46,257 bases of DNA from a virus: IMG/VR virus record IMGVR_UViG_3300025010_000098, positions 1-46,257 of that record, one strand, 5' to 3'. The notes under the pieces were generated by a model that saw only the letters and a program-made list of their open reading frames with translations, ran no database searches and was not told the origin of the DNA. The position numbers and the translations under genes are program-made. How positions within the stretch are numbered: position 1 is the stretch's first letter; each line of letters begins with the position of its first letter. This document shows positions 17,870 through 25,971 of this stretch, piece after piece.

Positions 17870-19864
17870 TTAATTGACTGATCTACCCATTTCCCAACAG
17901 TTGGTACCGTCACACATCAGGGTAATTACATCATCGGCCGAAGACACCAGATTTCCGGCGAGTTTCAGGTTATTTCCATCCGTAAAAGTTAAAATGCCCT
18001 CGAAGCGCAAGACCAACATGCGACCGTCTGTGGCGTCGGCCGCTGCGATACTGGTGATATTGTTGGTTCCGGTAATGTCAAAATAGGTACCGTCCCCGAG
18101 ATCGAGTTCACCACCGGCCGGAGATGCAACATCCGATCCGTGTTTCAAATTGGTGGTACCCGCCAGAGTGACCGCTTTCCCAGCGGCCGGGGTCGCCGTA
18201 ATGCCGCCGGCGGTCGCCGTCAATGCAATGGCTGCCGCATCGGTTCCCTGGGTATTCGTCACCACGATTGTTTCAGAAGTACCTACGTTTGTGGTCAGGG
18301 CAATGGCAGATGCGGCATCATCTTTCGAGCCGATCAGTACTTGCCCGCCGTCAATGGCCACATTCTTCGCGGCCGCCGCATCGATATTCACACCGCCGGC
18401 CGTGCTAATGGCACTGATGGCCGATTCGTCGGTGCCCTGGGTATTAGTCACTACAATGGTTTCCGTCGCTCCGGTATTCGCGGTCAGGGCAATCGCGTTT
18501 GCGGCGTTGTCCTTCGAGGAAATCAGAACCTGCCCGCCGGCCAGATCAATATTCTTCCCAGCCGCTGCATCTGCATCGATGCCGCCGGCCGTCGATGTCA
18601 GAGTAATCGCACCTTCCGCCGTACCCTGGGTATTTGTTACCACGATGGTTTCCGATGTGCCGATATTGGTTGTAATGCTGACCGCTGACGCCGCGTCGTC
18701 TTTACTCACCAGGGCCACCTGGCCACCGGCGATATTGGTATCCTGTGCGGCGGCGGCATCGATATCAACCCCGCCGGCCGATGCCTGCAGGCTGATTGCA
18801 TCGGTCCCGGTCCCGGCGGATGACAAAATCACGCTGGAGTCGTTTGCTCCGGTGACAGAAAGAGTCAGGTCGTCAGCCGCCCCGTCTGATGCGATGGTAA
18901 CGTTCATGGCCGCTCCGGCCGTGCCGGTGATATCCGCAACACCGGTAAAAGCTCCAAGGGTCGAGACATCCCATGTGGTTGAATCAACGGCCACGGTTTC
19001 ATTACCGGTACCGATGGCCGCCGCGATTGTGTCACCATTGGTCAGTGATATCGTACTGCGGTAGGTGGTATTGTCAACATCATAGCCCTGCATCAGTACG
19101 GTCTGCGCCGTGGTGGTGCTGGACTTAACACCTTTTGCCGTTGCAAAGGTGATATCTCCGGTCATCCCAATGGACGGGATACCCGTAAAGGCGCCGGCGG
19201 ATGAAATATCCCACGAAGAGGTGGCGATTTCCACCGTACTTGTTCCATCCCCAAGGGTTACAACCCCGTCGGCAGACAGCGCCCCGGAAAGATCTGCGGA
19301 TGTTCCGATAATCGCCCCAGTCTTCGATACCTTGAATGCGCCGTTGCCGGCCTGGATGTCGTCGCCGGTGCCGGAATTGACGATGTTTACCGAATCTTGC
19401 GTAGCGTTCGCGCCGCTGGTGATCTGGAGTCCACCGGTGGCCGCCGAACTTCCGGGCGTCGGGGTGACGGCCAGCAGATAGGCCGCATCCGCATCGGTAT
19501 TGGTGATTGTCACCGCCCCCGTGTCCGCGGTAATGGTCCGGCCAGCCCCCGCCCCGCCCTGATCATAAGCGTTATCGAGGGTGTTATCACCGGCTCCGGT
19601 CGTCAACTGTGTAGCCGCCCCGGCATCGTCTTCCACAAACACGCCGGCGGAAGTGGCATAGATCGCCCAATGACCGGTGGGCGGCGTATCCATTGAACTG
19701 ACCTCGGACAACTCCAACCCTTGAGAAATCATATTACGCCACGCCTGGAACGCTCTACCCCCGATAACTCCTTTTCCATCAGCTTGCGGCGGTAAGAACT
19801 CTTCCGCAGAAACAGCGGTAACGCTCATGAAGAGCGCCGCGCCGATCAACAAAATCTTTTTCAT
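17870..19864 (-). CDS. secreted repeat protein, fibre-like
   Basis: This 664-aa protein has a signal peptide (MKKILLIGAALFMSVTAVSA) like those of the fibre genes at the window ends, and a very good ribosome site (GGAGGA). The mature part is almost devoid of charged residues and rich in Gly, Ala, Thr, Ser and Asp. Residues 380-568 are three tandem 63-aa repeats, each beginning GGQV and holding SETIVVTNTQGT. The C-terminal domain (LDLGDGTYFDITGT, then CDGTNCWEMG) resembles caps seen on phage fibre-like proteins. It sits inside the head module between the portal-side genes and scaffold, an odd place for a fibre. Surface display or a loose head fibre are possible roles. Confidence 0.7.
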   Translation of the reverse strand: MKKILLIGAALFMSVTAVSAEEFLPPQADGKGVIGGRAFQAWRNMISQGLELSEVSSMDTPPTGHWAIYATSAGVFVEDDAGAATQLTTGAGDNTLDNAYDQGGAGAGRTITADTGAVTITNTDADAAYLLAVTPTPGSSAATGGLQITSGANATQDSVNIVNSGTGDDIQAGNGAFKVSKTGAIIGTSADLSGALSADGVVTLGDGTSTVEIATSSWDISSAGAFTGIPSIGMTGDITFATAKGVKSSTTTAQTVLMQGYDVDNTTYRSTISLTNGDTIAAAIGTGNETVAVDSTTWDVSTLGAFTGVADITGTAGAAMNVTIASDGAADDLTLSVTGANDSSVILSSAGTGTDAISLQASAGGVDIDAAAAQDTNIAGGQVALVSKDDAASAVSITTNIGTSETIVVTNTQGTAEGAITLTSTAGGIDADAAAGKNIDLAGGQVLISSKDNAANAIALTANTGATETIVVTNTQGTDESAISAISTAGGVNIDAAAAKNVAIDGGQVLIGSKDDAASAIALTTNVGTSETIVVTNTQGTDAAAIALTATAGGITATPAAGKAVTLAGTTNLKHGSDVASPAGGELDLGDGTYFDITGTNNITSIAAADATDGRMLVLRFEGILTFTDGNNLKLAGNLVSSADDVITLMCDGTNCWEMGRSVN
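18161..18727 (-). repeat. three tandem 189-bp (63-aa) coding repeats
   Basis: Three in-frame copies encode residues 380-442, 443-505 and 506-568 of the secreted repeat protein. Each starts GGQV and contains SETIVVTNTQGT followed by AGGI or AGGV. Copies are similar but not identical and are a likely site for repeat-number change by recombination. Confidence 0.8.
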
Positions 19865-20094
19865 CGTTTTTCCTCCTGCGGCGTTATCGCCGTAAATGCG
19901 TTAAGTACCTGCGGGAGCGTTCCTTGATGGAATACGCCACACCTGTTCAAAATCGTCACGCCTACATTGTACTCTGCGACGTTGGCCGGGTTATCCGGGT
20001 CAAGAGTACACCCGAAATGACACGTGGTCAAGATATCTCCAAGAACCTCAAGCCCCAACGGGCTCATAAACACGGCACGGTATTTGTCTATCAC
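19861..20094 (-). CDS. small conserved head-module protein, 77 aa
   Basis: The gene starts with GTG overlapping the portal stop (GTGA) and its stop overlaps the next start. The product contains MSPLGLEVLGDILTTCHFG and an NVGVTILNRCGVF segment. Similar short proteins occur just after the portal gene in BPP-1-like phages. The function is not known. The consistent position suggests a portal- or packaging-associated accessory. Confidence 0.65.
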   Translation of the reverse strand: MIDKYRAVFMSPLGLEVLGDILTTCHFGCTLDPDNPANVAEYNVGVTILNRCGVFHQGTLPQVLNAFTAITPQEEKR

Positions 20095-21770
20095 TCGGCA
20101 CCCATCAGCATGCCGGCCGCGCTATTGGAGTCGATACCCTTGCCGGCGGCCGGCATGGCCTTAGCCGTAGCGATTGCTTGCTCAAGAGCCGCCTGTTGCT
20201 CTCTGGCCTGTTGCCTGATCTGGCGTATCTGTTTGACCTTGTCCGGGTCGTTAAGATCCTTTTGCGGGAAACCGCGGGCTGTCAGGCCGTCCCGAATTGT
20301 GTTATCAAAATTCACATGGTCAATGGCATCCGGGGCCACAGCCATTACCTGACCGATAAAAGCAAGGCCCTGATCAATACCCTGGCTGATAAACATTTTA
20401 CGCTGTGCCTGGGAGAGCGGTCCCATATACTGAATATTGATTTCCCCTCCGCCGTAATCTTCCAAAATCGGAGGGGGCGCCGGGATGCGGCCAGCTCGCT
20501 GCTCGTTCATGAACACGGCGTCATGGATCGGGCTCATTGCCTCGGTTTCCAACCGGCCGACCCTGGGTCCAAGGACCGCCGCCTTCTCGCCGCCCATCTC
20601 GATCACCTGTGTGGCGGTTATCTCGACCTTCTGCAGGGCGGCCTGGGTAAGCATGAGAAAAAAGTCAATCTGAAAATGGTCCTTGATTTTCTCAGCAAGC
20701 CGGTCCTGCATCTCAAGTCCGAAAGGGAGTTGCAGCCCTTCCATGAGTGGACGCGGCAACCGGTCGGCTGACATATTGTCCACCCATGTCCAACCACCGG
20801 GGCCGCTCCGGATGGACCCGCGCAAATCACTCGGGCCAACCATTGGGGGCTCAACCATTTTGTGGGCCGCCACAAGATTGGTTTTAGCGGCCTGATTGCA
20901 GGTCATAGCATCCACAAAAGCGTCCCACGCCGGGCTCCGGCCGTACCATTCGTCCGAGTTTTTACGCCACCGCCATGTGACAAACTGCTGATGGGATGTC
21001 CCGGACTCAAGAAGAAGTTTCTTGCCGCTGGTCAGCACCCACACAGAAGCAAACGGCTTATTGCGGCCATTCATCTTGCCGGGGTCATAGTCCTTGCGGG
21101 GGAATCGGGCATGGATAACCTCCCTCTCTTTATGCCGGTTGGTTCGGTAATCCTTCTCAAATTTCGGATCATTCTTGACCATTTGGTCATAACCGAACTT
21201 CTCAACCAATTGCTTGAGGGTCAAATTATACTTGCGGTAATTGGTATCGACCACCCCGAAATAATTCTCAGCGCAATAGCATTCCCGAAAATGAGGGACG
21301 GTAAAAACATTCCGGCCGCCGGCGATGTCCTCGTCAATGTTGATCGTGACCGTTCCGACTGTTACCGCATCACGAACAAACTCCGGGGCCTGCTCGTAAA
21401 GGTTGCTGGCAAGAAAAGCGGCGTACATGCACTCTTCGCAATCTTCCAACCATCTTTTTACCTCGGGGATGGAGTCAAGGCGTTGTCCGTATCGTGTTTT
21501 CTGGGGGAGCGCGTAGGAAAACCACTTGAAAGATTTGCTGATGGTGTAACCGGTAAGGCCGTCGGTAAGGAGATTTACCGCCCCGATGGCGGTTCCGTCA
21601 TAAACCTGAATACCTGTTTTTTGGCCCTTCAGGGTCTTGTCGTTGATTTTTCTCCGACCGTGGTAAATATACGTGAGAATATCGTCAATCATCGACTCAT
21701 AGGGCCGCCTGATCTCAGCAAGGGCCTCCTGAGTGCTCATGACCTCTTTGACGATATCTGAATCAACCAA
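20091..21770 (-). CDS. portal (head-tail connector) protein
   Basis: The protein has the features of the podovirus head-tail connector family: an N-terminal helix with EIRRPYESMIDDILTYI, the segment NLLTDGLTGYTIS, YAAFLASNLYEQAPEFVRDA with a following strand, and HARFPRKDY in the clip/wing region. The C-terminus is Gln/Ala-rich and helical, as in portal barrels. Start choice is uncertain. I use TTG at 21770, preceded by GAGGA at good spacing; ATG 21740 and GTG 21806 are alternatives. It overlaps the small upstream gene slightly. Twelve copies would form the DNA channel at one vertex. Confidence 0.85.
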   Translation of the reverse strand: MVDSDIVKEVMSTQEALAEIRRPYESMIDDILTYIYHGRRKINDKTLKGQKTGIQVYDGTAIGAVNLLTDGLTGYTISKSFKWFSYALPQKTRYGQRLDSIPEVKRWLEDCEECMYAAFLASNLYEQAPEFVRDAVTVGTVTINIDEDIAGGRNVFTVPHFRECYCAENYFGVVDTNYRKYNLTLKQLVEKFGYDQMVKNDPKFEKDYRTNRHKEREVIHARFPRKDYDPGKMNGRNKPFASVWVLTSGKKLLLESGTSHQQFVTWRWRKNSDEWYGRSPAWDAFVDAMTCNQAAKTNLVAAHKMVEPPMVGPSDLRGSIRSGPGGWTWVDNMSADRLPRPLMEGLQLPFGLEMQDRLAEKIKDHFQIDFFLMLTQAALQKVEITATQVIEMGGEKAAVLGPRVGRLETEAMSPIHDAVFMNEQRAGRIPAPPPILEDYGGGEINIQYMGPLSQAQRKMFISQGIDQGLAFIGQVMAVAPDAIDHVNFDNTIRDGLTARGFPQKDLNDPDKVKQIRQIRQQAREQQAALEQAIATAKAMPAAGKGIDSNSAAGMLMGAE

Positions 21771-21969
21771 GGGTGTTCCTCGTTCCAGGGGCGTTGCCGG
21801 CGACACCGGTCGGTCCGGTCACAATGGTCGAGGCAAATCCTTTCCTTTTCCGCAACCGTTCGGATTCCCTCAACGCCGCTTCCTTCACTGCCTCGGTATC
21901 ATCCGTAACCGGTGGGGCAACAAAGGCTGGCGCCTTGGCTTTTTTTACGCTGCTAAAGAGCCCGCTCAT
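21763..21969 (-). CDS. small conserved protein between terminase and portal, 68 aa
   Basis: This short protein (MSGLFSSVKKAKAPAFVAPP, then a Glu/Arg-rich helix ESERLRKRKGFASTIVTG) matches a small type often found between terminase and portal genes in related podoviruses. It starts two bases after the terminase stop and overlaps the portal start. There is no clear ribosome site, so it is probably coupled to terminase translation. It may be a minor head or packaging component. Confidence 0.65.
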   Translation of the reverse strand: MSGLFSSVKKAKAPAFVAPPVTDDTEAVKEAALRESERLRKRKGFASTIVTGPTGVAGNAPGTRNTLG

Positions 21970-21971
21970 AG

Positions 21972-23444
21972 TTATAACCCGTGCCGCAACGGGTCGTATG
22001 TTTCAACGGCCCCCATTGCGGCAATAATTTGCTGGATCGGCATCACCTTGGCTATTTTCTGCCCGGTCCGGATAAAATACCTTGTGCAATCCATGAGGTG
22101 ATCGTTCACTTTGACAATCTGCCCTTTCTGATCCCGCTGGTAAAGTCGAAACTCTTCAAACCAGGGGGCCATCGACCGAAAAATTTTTATCTTCCCAGTG
22201 GATAACCCGATCCATACGTCAAAAACTCCGACTTCAATGGAATTATCCGCAGTTACCAGATTTAAACCTAAAGCACGATACTCGTCAAGTAATTTTTCAC
22301 CGTCCCGTTGATTCCCGATCCGAGTGGCCGGGTCCGCCGCCCCCGGTATCCAAGCCCCCCTGGCCCTGATCCCCGCCGTGTGGACAATCGGTTTATTCTC
22401 CCCCTGTTTATAACACGAGTAGAGATAAAGTGTTTTGCTCTCCGGGTCCAAGGCCCCCCATACCGCGGCCGTAAACCGCCACCCCACATCAAAACCATAA
22501 GCCCTTGGCCAGTACGGCGGTATTTCAAAATCATCCACCGTGATCTCCGATTCCAGGATCGGCCACACGGCGCCGGAGCCTAGAGACGGGATACCCTTGG
22601 ACCGGGCCTCCCGCAAATGCGGCTCAAGGCCGGCCCATAATTTGCGCTTCTGCTCCGTATCAAGATGCGGCGCGTCGTCCCAGGTGGCGCAAATAAGACA
22701 CCGGATAGGAGCTCCGCCGTCCGCCGCCGGTACCGGTCCCTCCAGGGGGATACCGCCCGGCATAAATTTCATGACCACCTTGCTGATACCTTGCAACGGC
22801 GTAAAAGTAAGCATGATGATTCCATTGGTGGTCATGGTCCTCATCAGGCATTCCTCGTATACATCCTCCGGGGGTTCCTCGTCCAACAGGATTATATCCT
22901 GCTCGGTACCCTCAAACGCTGTCCGACCCTGTTCGTAGCTCTTAAACACCAGGATCGAAGTATCGCCGCTGACATGCTTGATATAAACCGTCTCGATGAC
23001 ATCAGGCACAGAAGAGGCTTTTTTCTTGTAGTCTGCCAGGTCGTCGCCGGGAATGAGTCCGGTTCCGATATCCGTCATCGGCCCACACAATTTATCCTGC
23101 AGGATCTCCTTTGTTTTCTGATTCGTGGTCCCCGCCGCCCAGCACTTTACCGCCCGGTCAAAACGTTTTCCTTCCCACCACTCCGGGTATTTGCCCGTCA
23201 TGTGCCACACAAGTTCGTAGCCGCTCATCCCTTCGGTTTTTCCCACACGGTTTGCGGCGATAGCAGCGCGTTCCGAAAAAATAGCCCCCATCCGAAAAAA
23301 TTTCATGTGCTTTGGATAATTGTGGCGGGAAAGCTTCCCCTCTTCGGGGTACATGCCGTAAATTTTACGGGTCTTTATTCGTCGGAACTTTTCTTCAAGC
23401 AGCTTGTGATACTCTTCAAGCTCTGCACGGGTCATTTTAGTCAT
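21972..23444 (-). CDS. terL: terminase large subunit
   Basis: The 490-aa protein carries the packaging-motor ATPase and nuclease. Walker A is AANRVGKT (residues about 63-70), Walker B is IILLDEE (184-190), and a coupling-type segment MLTFTPLQGISK follows near 211-222. The RNase-H-like nuclease domain starts at GFDVGW (317-322), where the Asp is a candidate metal ligand. The ATG overlaps the end of a doubtful upstream frame and has no clear ribosome site. The gene sits directly downstream of an unusual A-tract repeat array. It would translocate DNA into the procapsid with the TerS encoded at 23817-24308. Confidence 0.93.
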   Translation of the reverse strand: MTKMTRAELEEYHKLLEEKFRRIKTRKIYGMYPEEGKLSRHNYPKHMKFFRMGAIFSERAAIAANRVGKTEGMSGYELVWHMTGKYPEWWEGKRFDRAVKCWAAGTTNQKTKEILQDKLCGPMTDIGTGLIPGDDLADYKKKASSVPDVIETVYIKHVSGDTSILVFKSYEQGRTAFEGTEQDIILLDEEPPEDVYEECLMRTMTTNGIIMLTFTPLQGISKVVMKFMPGGIPLEGPVPAADGGAPIRCLICATWDDAPHLDTEQKRKLWAGLEPHLREARSKGIPSLGSGAVWPILESEITVDDFEIPPYWPRAYGFDVGWRFTAAVWGALDPESKTLYLYSCYKQGENKPIVHTAGIRARGAWIPGAADPATRIGNQRDGEKLLDEYRALGLNLVTADNSIEVGVFDVWIGLSTGKIKIFRSMAPWFEEFRLYQRDQKGQIVKVNDHLMDCTRYFIRTGQKIAKVMPIQQIIAAMGAVETYDPLRHGL

Positions 23445-23458
23445 TCTGGTAGCCTGAT

Positions 23459-23552
23459 TTCAAGATTTGGGGGGCGGCCGGAAAATTTTTGGGCAGGAAA
23501 GGAAAATTTTGGACGGAAAGGAAAATTTTGGAAGGGGGCCGGAAAATTTTGG
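23459..23552. repeat. helically phased A-tract repeats between terS and terL
   Basis: Four copies of GGAAAATTTT(T)GG begin at 23480, 23501, 23520 and 23541, spaced 21, 19 and 21 bp. A degenerate fifth copy begins at 23459, another 21 bp away. Two helical turns per step puts every AAAATTTT on the same DNA face, predicting strong intrinsic curvature. A packaging or terminase-binding site is a reasonable guess from location. The remaining gap, 23553-23816, shows no convincing gene. Confidence 0.75.
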
Positions 23553-23816
23553 ACGGAACGTGCGGGTTGCTTGCCAGCTTGGTGATCTGGCGGCCGGCTA
23601 TTGTCCCCCTCCCCCATTGATTTTAGGGTCCCATAATCGGTTAGAACGAAACAACTATTGGATTTTACTACGTTTTCCACCATTTTGTAATCCGATCCTA
23701 TCCTAACCAGCAAATAGCACCACTTTTGCCCGTTGTTAGGCAAGTGGTAATCCGTGCCGCGTCCTGCAACAATGTCGCATAAGAACCATTATGATTAGTT
23801 TTCCCGTCATTCTTAA

Positions 23817-24308
23817 TCATTCCGGTAACATACACCCTGTTTTACCATCAATCAATGGAGCGGAATTGAGACCATTCATGCCTAACATTTTCCGCTCCAA
23901 CAGGGCGATCCGCTGTTGCAGCTCAGTGTCGCTGTACTGGCTGGTGATATTGATATCGATAGTGGACGTGTCTTTGTATCCGGAATTGTTCTTTAAATCG
24001 AATTGTGCCATTCGGCCCTCTTGTTCTCCAAGAAGTGTTTTTCTGATCCGCTGGCCTTCGATCCGAGCGAGAGATCGCGCGACTACAAAATTGTAGGCTG
24101 ATTGCTTGCACAAATCGTCCAGATCTTCCCGCTTCGTCAACCCGCACCATAACGCCAGATCCACCTTAGTGTATGGAATCGCCCTCTTTACCGTCACAGG
24201 GCCTTTTTTACGGGCAACCTGAATCAATTCTCCCACATCGCAGAGCGCAAAATATGCCTCTGCAAGCTGTTCGTACTCGTCTGGGCTGTTAAATAGCGTG
24301 CTTTCCAT
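23817..24308 (-). CDS. terS: terminase small subunit
   Basis: This 163-aa protein has the typical TerS layout: FNSPDEYEQLAEAYFALCD at the N-terminus, a helix-turn-helix part (YTKVDLALWCGLTKREDLDD) and the C-terminal FDLKNNSGYKD segment characteristic of phage DNA-packaging small subunits. It recognises the packaging start site and delivers DNA to TerL. The ATG at 24308 has no ribosome site and lies only six bases downstream of a good -10 box, suggesting a leaderless mRNA. It is the first gene of the late leftward operon. Confidence 0.85.
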   Translation of the reverse strand: MESTLFNSPDEYEQLAEAYFALCDVGELIQVARKKGPVTVKRAIPYTKVDLALWCGLTKREDLDDLCKQSAYNFVVARSLARIEGQRIRKTLLGEQEGRMAQFDLKNNSGYKDTSTIDINITSQYSDTELQQRIALLERKMLGMNGLNSAPLIDGKTGCMLPE

Positions 24309-24314
24309 GCCGAC

Positions 24315-24343
24315 AGTATAGCCACAGGTGCAATATAACTCAA
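24315..24343 (-). promoter_or_regulatory. leftward late promoter for terS (leaderless)
   Basis: On the minus strand, TTGAGT (24343-24338) and TATACT (24320-24315) are separated by 17 bp. The expected start point falls on, or next to, the A of the terS ATG at 24308. The match to sigma70 consensus is 4/6 and 5/6. Confidence 0.5.
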
Positions 24344-24757
24344 CAATTTTTTCGTATACCCGCGACTACCCATGATATCGGGGTATAAAACATCTAACAA
24401 TATCAACCACTTATCCTATGGTGTCCCATGAGGGTATTACTACCTAGAGTGGTATGTTAACCCATTGATTTATTTACCTATATACTACTACTACCCTTTA
24501 CTTATATATATATATTGGGAATATAAAAAGGCTAGTAGTACGGGGGAGCTAGTAGTACGGGAGTACGGGAAAAGAGCCGGGGAATGCAAAAAGTACAGGG
24601 TATCGGGGTATTTTCGGTATTTTGCAATGATTACAGGTATTTAGAGTACCCCGTTATCATGGGTAAATACAGGGTAAATACAGGGTATTTTGGGTAATTG
24701 TAGCACGCTACTGCGCATAAGTAACACGATACGGCCCGCTACTAGCAATAATTGCCC

Positions 24758-24815
24758 GCTACTAGACATTTGAGCTACTAGCCCCCGTGACTGCTACTAG
24801 ACATTTGAGCTACTA
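24758..24815. repeat. two 23-bp direct repeats (iteron-like)
   Basis: Two identical 23-bp words lie at 24758-24780 and 24793-24815, 35 bp start to start. Each is GCTACTAG, ACATTTGAG, then CTACTA, so each contains two CTACTA half-sites. They match the complement of the CTAGTAG words at 24532 and 24549. Binding sites for an initiator or repressor are likely. Confidence 0.6.
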
Positions 24816-24853
24816 TCATCATTAATATGGATCTACCAGCAATTATTTTTTAT

Positions 24854-24882
24854 TTGACATTGGTAATCCGATGGATTATGTT
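24854..24882 (+). promoter_or_regulatory. rightward early promoter
   Basis: A perfect -35 TTGACA (24854-24859), 17-bp spacer and -10 TATGTT (24877-24882) face the early gene cluster. The expected start is near 24889. The CTACTAG repeats end only about 40 bp upstream and could regulate it. Confidence 0.75.
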
Positions 24883-24923
24883 ATCTCTAAAGGGCAAGGT
24901 ATTCAGCCAAAAACAGAGAGGAG

Positions 24924-24953
24924 ATGATCATGAAAATTACAGGGCCGCAATGA
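24924..24953 (+). CDS. possible 7-9 aa leader peptide
   Basis: A strong AGAGAGGAG site is followed by ATG ATC ATG and a frame ending at TGA 24951-24953 (product MIMKITGPQ). The second ATG has the better spacing. The stop overlaps the conserved ATGAGCGGTTAAACTG motif, so ribosomes would terminate inside that element. This suggests attenuation or coupling rather than a functional peptide. Confidence 0.35.
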   Translation: MIMKITGPQ

Positions 24954-24969
24954 GCGGTTAAACTGGCCC
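24942..24969 (+). promoter_or_regulatory. early leader motif, copy 1
   Basis: The 16-base word ATGAGCGGTTAAACTG (24950-24965) occurs here and at 25705 and 26664, each time about 40 bases before an early gene. Here it is enclosed by GGGCC/GGCCC and followed by a CCCGG/CCGGG hairpin. Within it AUG AGC GGU UAA reads as a three-codon mini-frame. Confidence 0.6.
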
Positions 24970-25004
24970 GGCAGACCGGGACATTTTGAGAGGAGGTACA
25001 TACT

Positions 25005-25283
25005 ATGAGTCAATATAAGGTCTATAGGTTTCCGAGCGGTGATGATATAAAAATAATTAGCGCAGATAGCCGCCGCGAGGCGGGTGAAAAATACACTGGG
25101 TGCCCGATTTTTTTATCTTCCTGCGTAGGCAGGCATCTTGATAAGGGCTGGGACTGCCTGACATTCTCGACATATGGCCAGAAAACGCTTTACGAAATAA
25201 AAGTAGAACCTATCCACCCCCCAGAAGACCTGGCAATTAGCGGTAATAATCACAGTGGTTTACACAATGGCCGGAATAGTTGA
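25005..25283 (+). CDS. early hypothetical protein, 92 aa
   Basis: This is the first full-size early gene behind the rightward promoter, with GAGAGGAGG before the ATG. The protein (MSQYKVYRFPSGDDIKIISA) has an N-terminal beta-alpha segment and then two Cys residues (CPIFLSSC) and DKGWDCLTF. It has no recognised domain. Position suggests a host-takeover or regulatory role, as for other small first-expressed phage proteins. Confidence 0.65.
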   Translation: MSQYKVYRFPSGDDIKIISADSRREAGEKYTGCPIFLSSCVGRHLDKGWDCLTFSTYGQKTLYEIKVEPIHPPEDLAISGNNHSGLHNGRNS

Positions 25284-25308
25284 ATTTTACCTTTAGGAGG
25301 GCATGACC

Positions 25309-25668
25309 ATGAAATTAATAAACGGTAATCATAAAGAATATCACGTTGACCCACCACTCATTGTCATCCAGTCAAATAATATAAATGAAGTGGCCCTTGA
25401 CCATGTGTTTAAAAATACCGGACTCAAATTTGTTAAGACCGGCTGGGGATATGAAGCGCAACCGCATAATTTTGAACAAATTGCGGCGCTTTTCCTTACC
25501 TACAATTTTAAAACAAGATATTTTAACAATGCTGACCAAAAAAATACCCTGATGCTTAAATTTGATCATCATACCGGCTTTGATGTTGATCATATCTGTT
25601 ACGAATGCGTTGCGGCTAACCACATAAACACGTTCGGCCTGGCGCCGGGTGATAGACTGGCATGTTAA
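25309..25668 (+). CDS. early hypothetical protein, 119 aa
   Basis: Two ATG codons occur (25303, 25309). The second has the proper distance from AGGAGG, so I use it. The product (MKLINGNHKEYHVDPPLIVI) has mixed alpha/beta character, a basic aromatic middle (KFVKTGWGYEAQPHNFEQI) and a His/Cys-containing end (FDHHTGFDVDHICYEC) that could bind a metal. I do not recognise the family. It lies between copies 1 and 2 of the leader motif. Confidence 0.6.
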   Translation: MKLINGNHKEYHVDPPLIVIQSNNINEVALDHVFKNTGLKFVKTGWGYEAQPHNFEQIAALFLTYNFKTRYFNNADQKNTLMLKFDHHTGFDVDHICYECVAANHINTFGLAPGDRLAC

Positions 25669-25679
25669 CCCTTCCCCCG

Positions 25680-25720
25680 GCTCTGGACGCGCGCCAGGGC
25701 CGCGATGAGCGGTTAAACTG
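25680..25720 (+). promoter_or_regulatory. early leader motif, copy 2, with hairpin
   Basis: A 7-bp hairpin (GCTCTGG 25680-25686 with CCAGGGC 25694-25700, one G-U pair) is followed directly by CGCG and ATGAGCGGTTAAACTG (25705-25720). The next gene starts at 25748 behind GGGAGGG. The hairpin sequence differs from copy 3 while its place is the same, which supports RNA structure. Confidence 0.6.
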
Positions 25721-25747
25721 ACAACACATATCAGGGAGGGCATGAAC

Positions 25748-25969
25748 ATGGAAGACACAATTTACAAAGAGTGCATAAAAAGGGGAATACCGGTGAATAA
25801 TCACGAGAGCGATCTTTATATACCGGTCACTGCGGAAACTGCGGCACTTGTTAAATTTTTTGACAAAAGGCCGGTTTCTACATTTGTCAACCAAGTGGAA
25901 GGCGGATTATGGTATGATATCGCCTTTGCTTTCGAGCCTTGGTGGATCAAACGGACAGGGAGGGCATGA
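25748..25969 (+). CDS. early hypothetical protein, 73 aa
   Basis: The start is the second ATG of GGGAGGGCATGAACATG, the better spaced one. The protein (MEDTIYKECIKRGIPVNNHE) is short and mixed alpha/beta, with a Trp-rich C-terminus (LWYDIAFAFEPWWIKRT). Its TGA stop lies two bases before the ATG of the next gene, an arrangement repeated through this cluster. The function is unknown. Confidence 0.6.
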   Translation: MEDTIYKECIKRGIPVNNHESDLYIPVTAETAALVKFFDKRPVSTFVNQVEGGLWYDIAFAFEPWWIKRTGRA

Positions 25970-25971
25970 CC

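Larger units (their letters stand above)
24309..25004. other. non-coding control region, candidate replication origin
   Basis: This ~700-bp gap separates divergent early and late operons. It holds a leftward promoter next to terS, a strongly AT-rich stretch near 24470-24530 and two CTAGTAG sites (24532, 24549). It also has repeated TACAGGGTA words (24593-24695) and five CTACTAG or CTACTA sites in the opposite orientation (24739-24815), then a rightward sigma70-type promoter. Iteron-like clusters beside an AT-rich island are typical of origins and of repressor-operator regions. Apart from a 9-codon leader (24924-24953) I see no gene. Confidence 0.55.

Noticed and set aside
18150-19064. 304-codon plus-strand frame opposite the secreted repeat gene
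   Set aside because: It is an Ala/Val/Pro-rich shadow produced by codon bias of the repeats; no ribosome site and no fit to neighbouring transcription.
20862-21761. 299-codon plus frame opposite the portal gene
   Set aside because: The portal frame has family motifs; this antisense frame has no ribosome site or recognisable domain.
23441-23743. 100-codon minus frame between terS and terL
   Set aside because: It needs a TTG start without ribosome site, its C-terminal third is just the translated A-tract repeats, and it has no recognisable pattern. Its ATGA overlap with terL is the only support.
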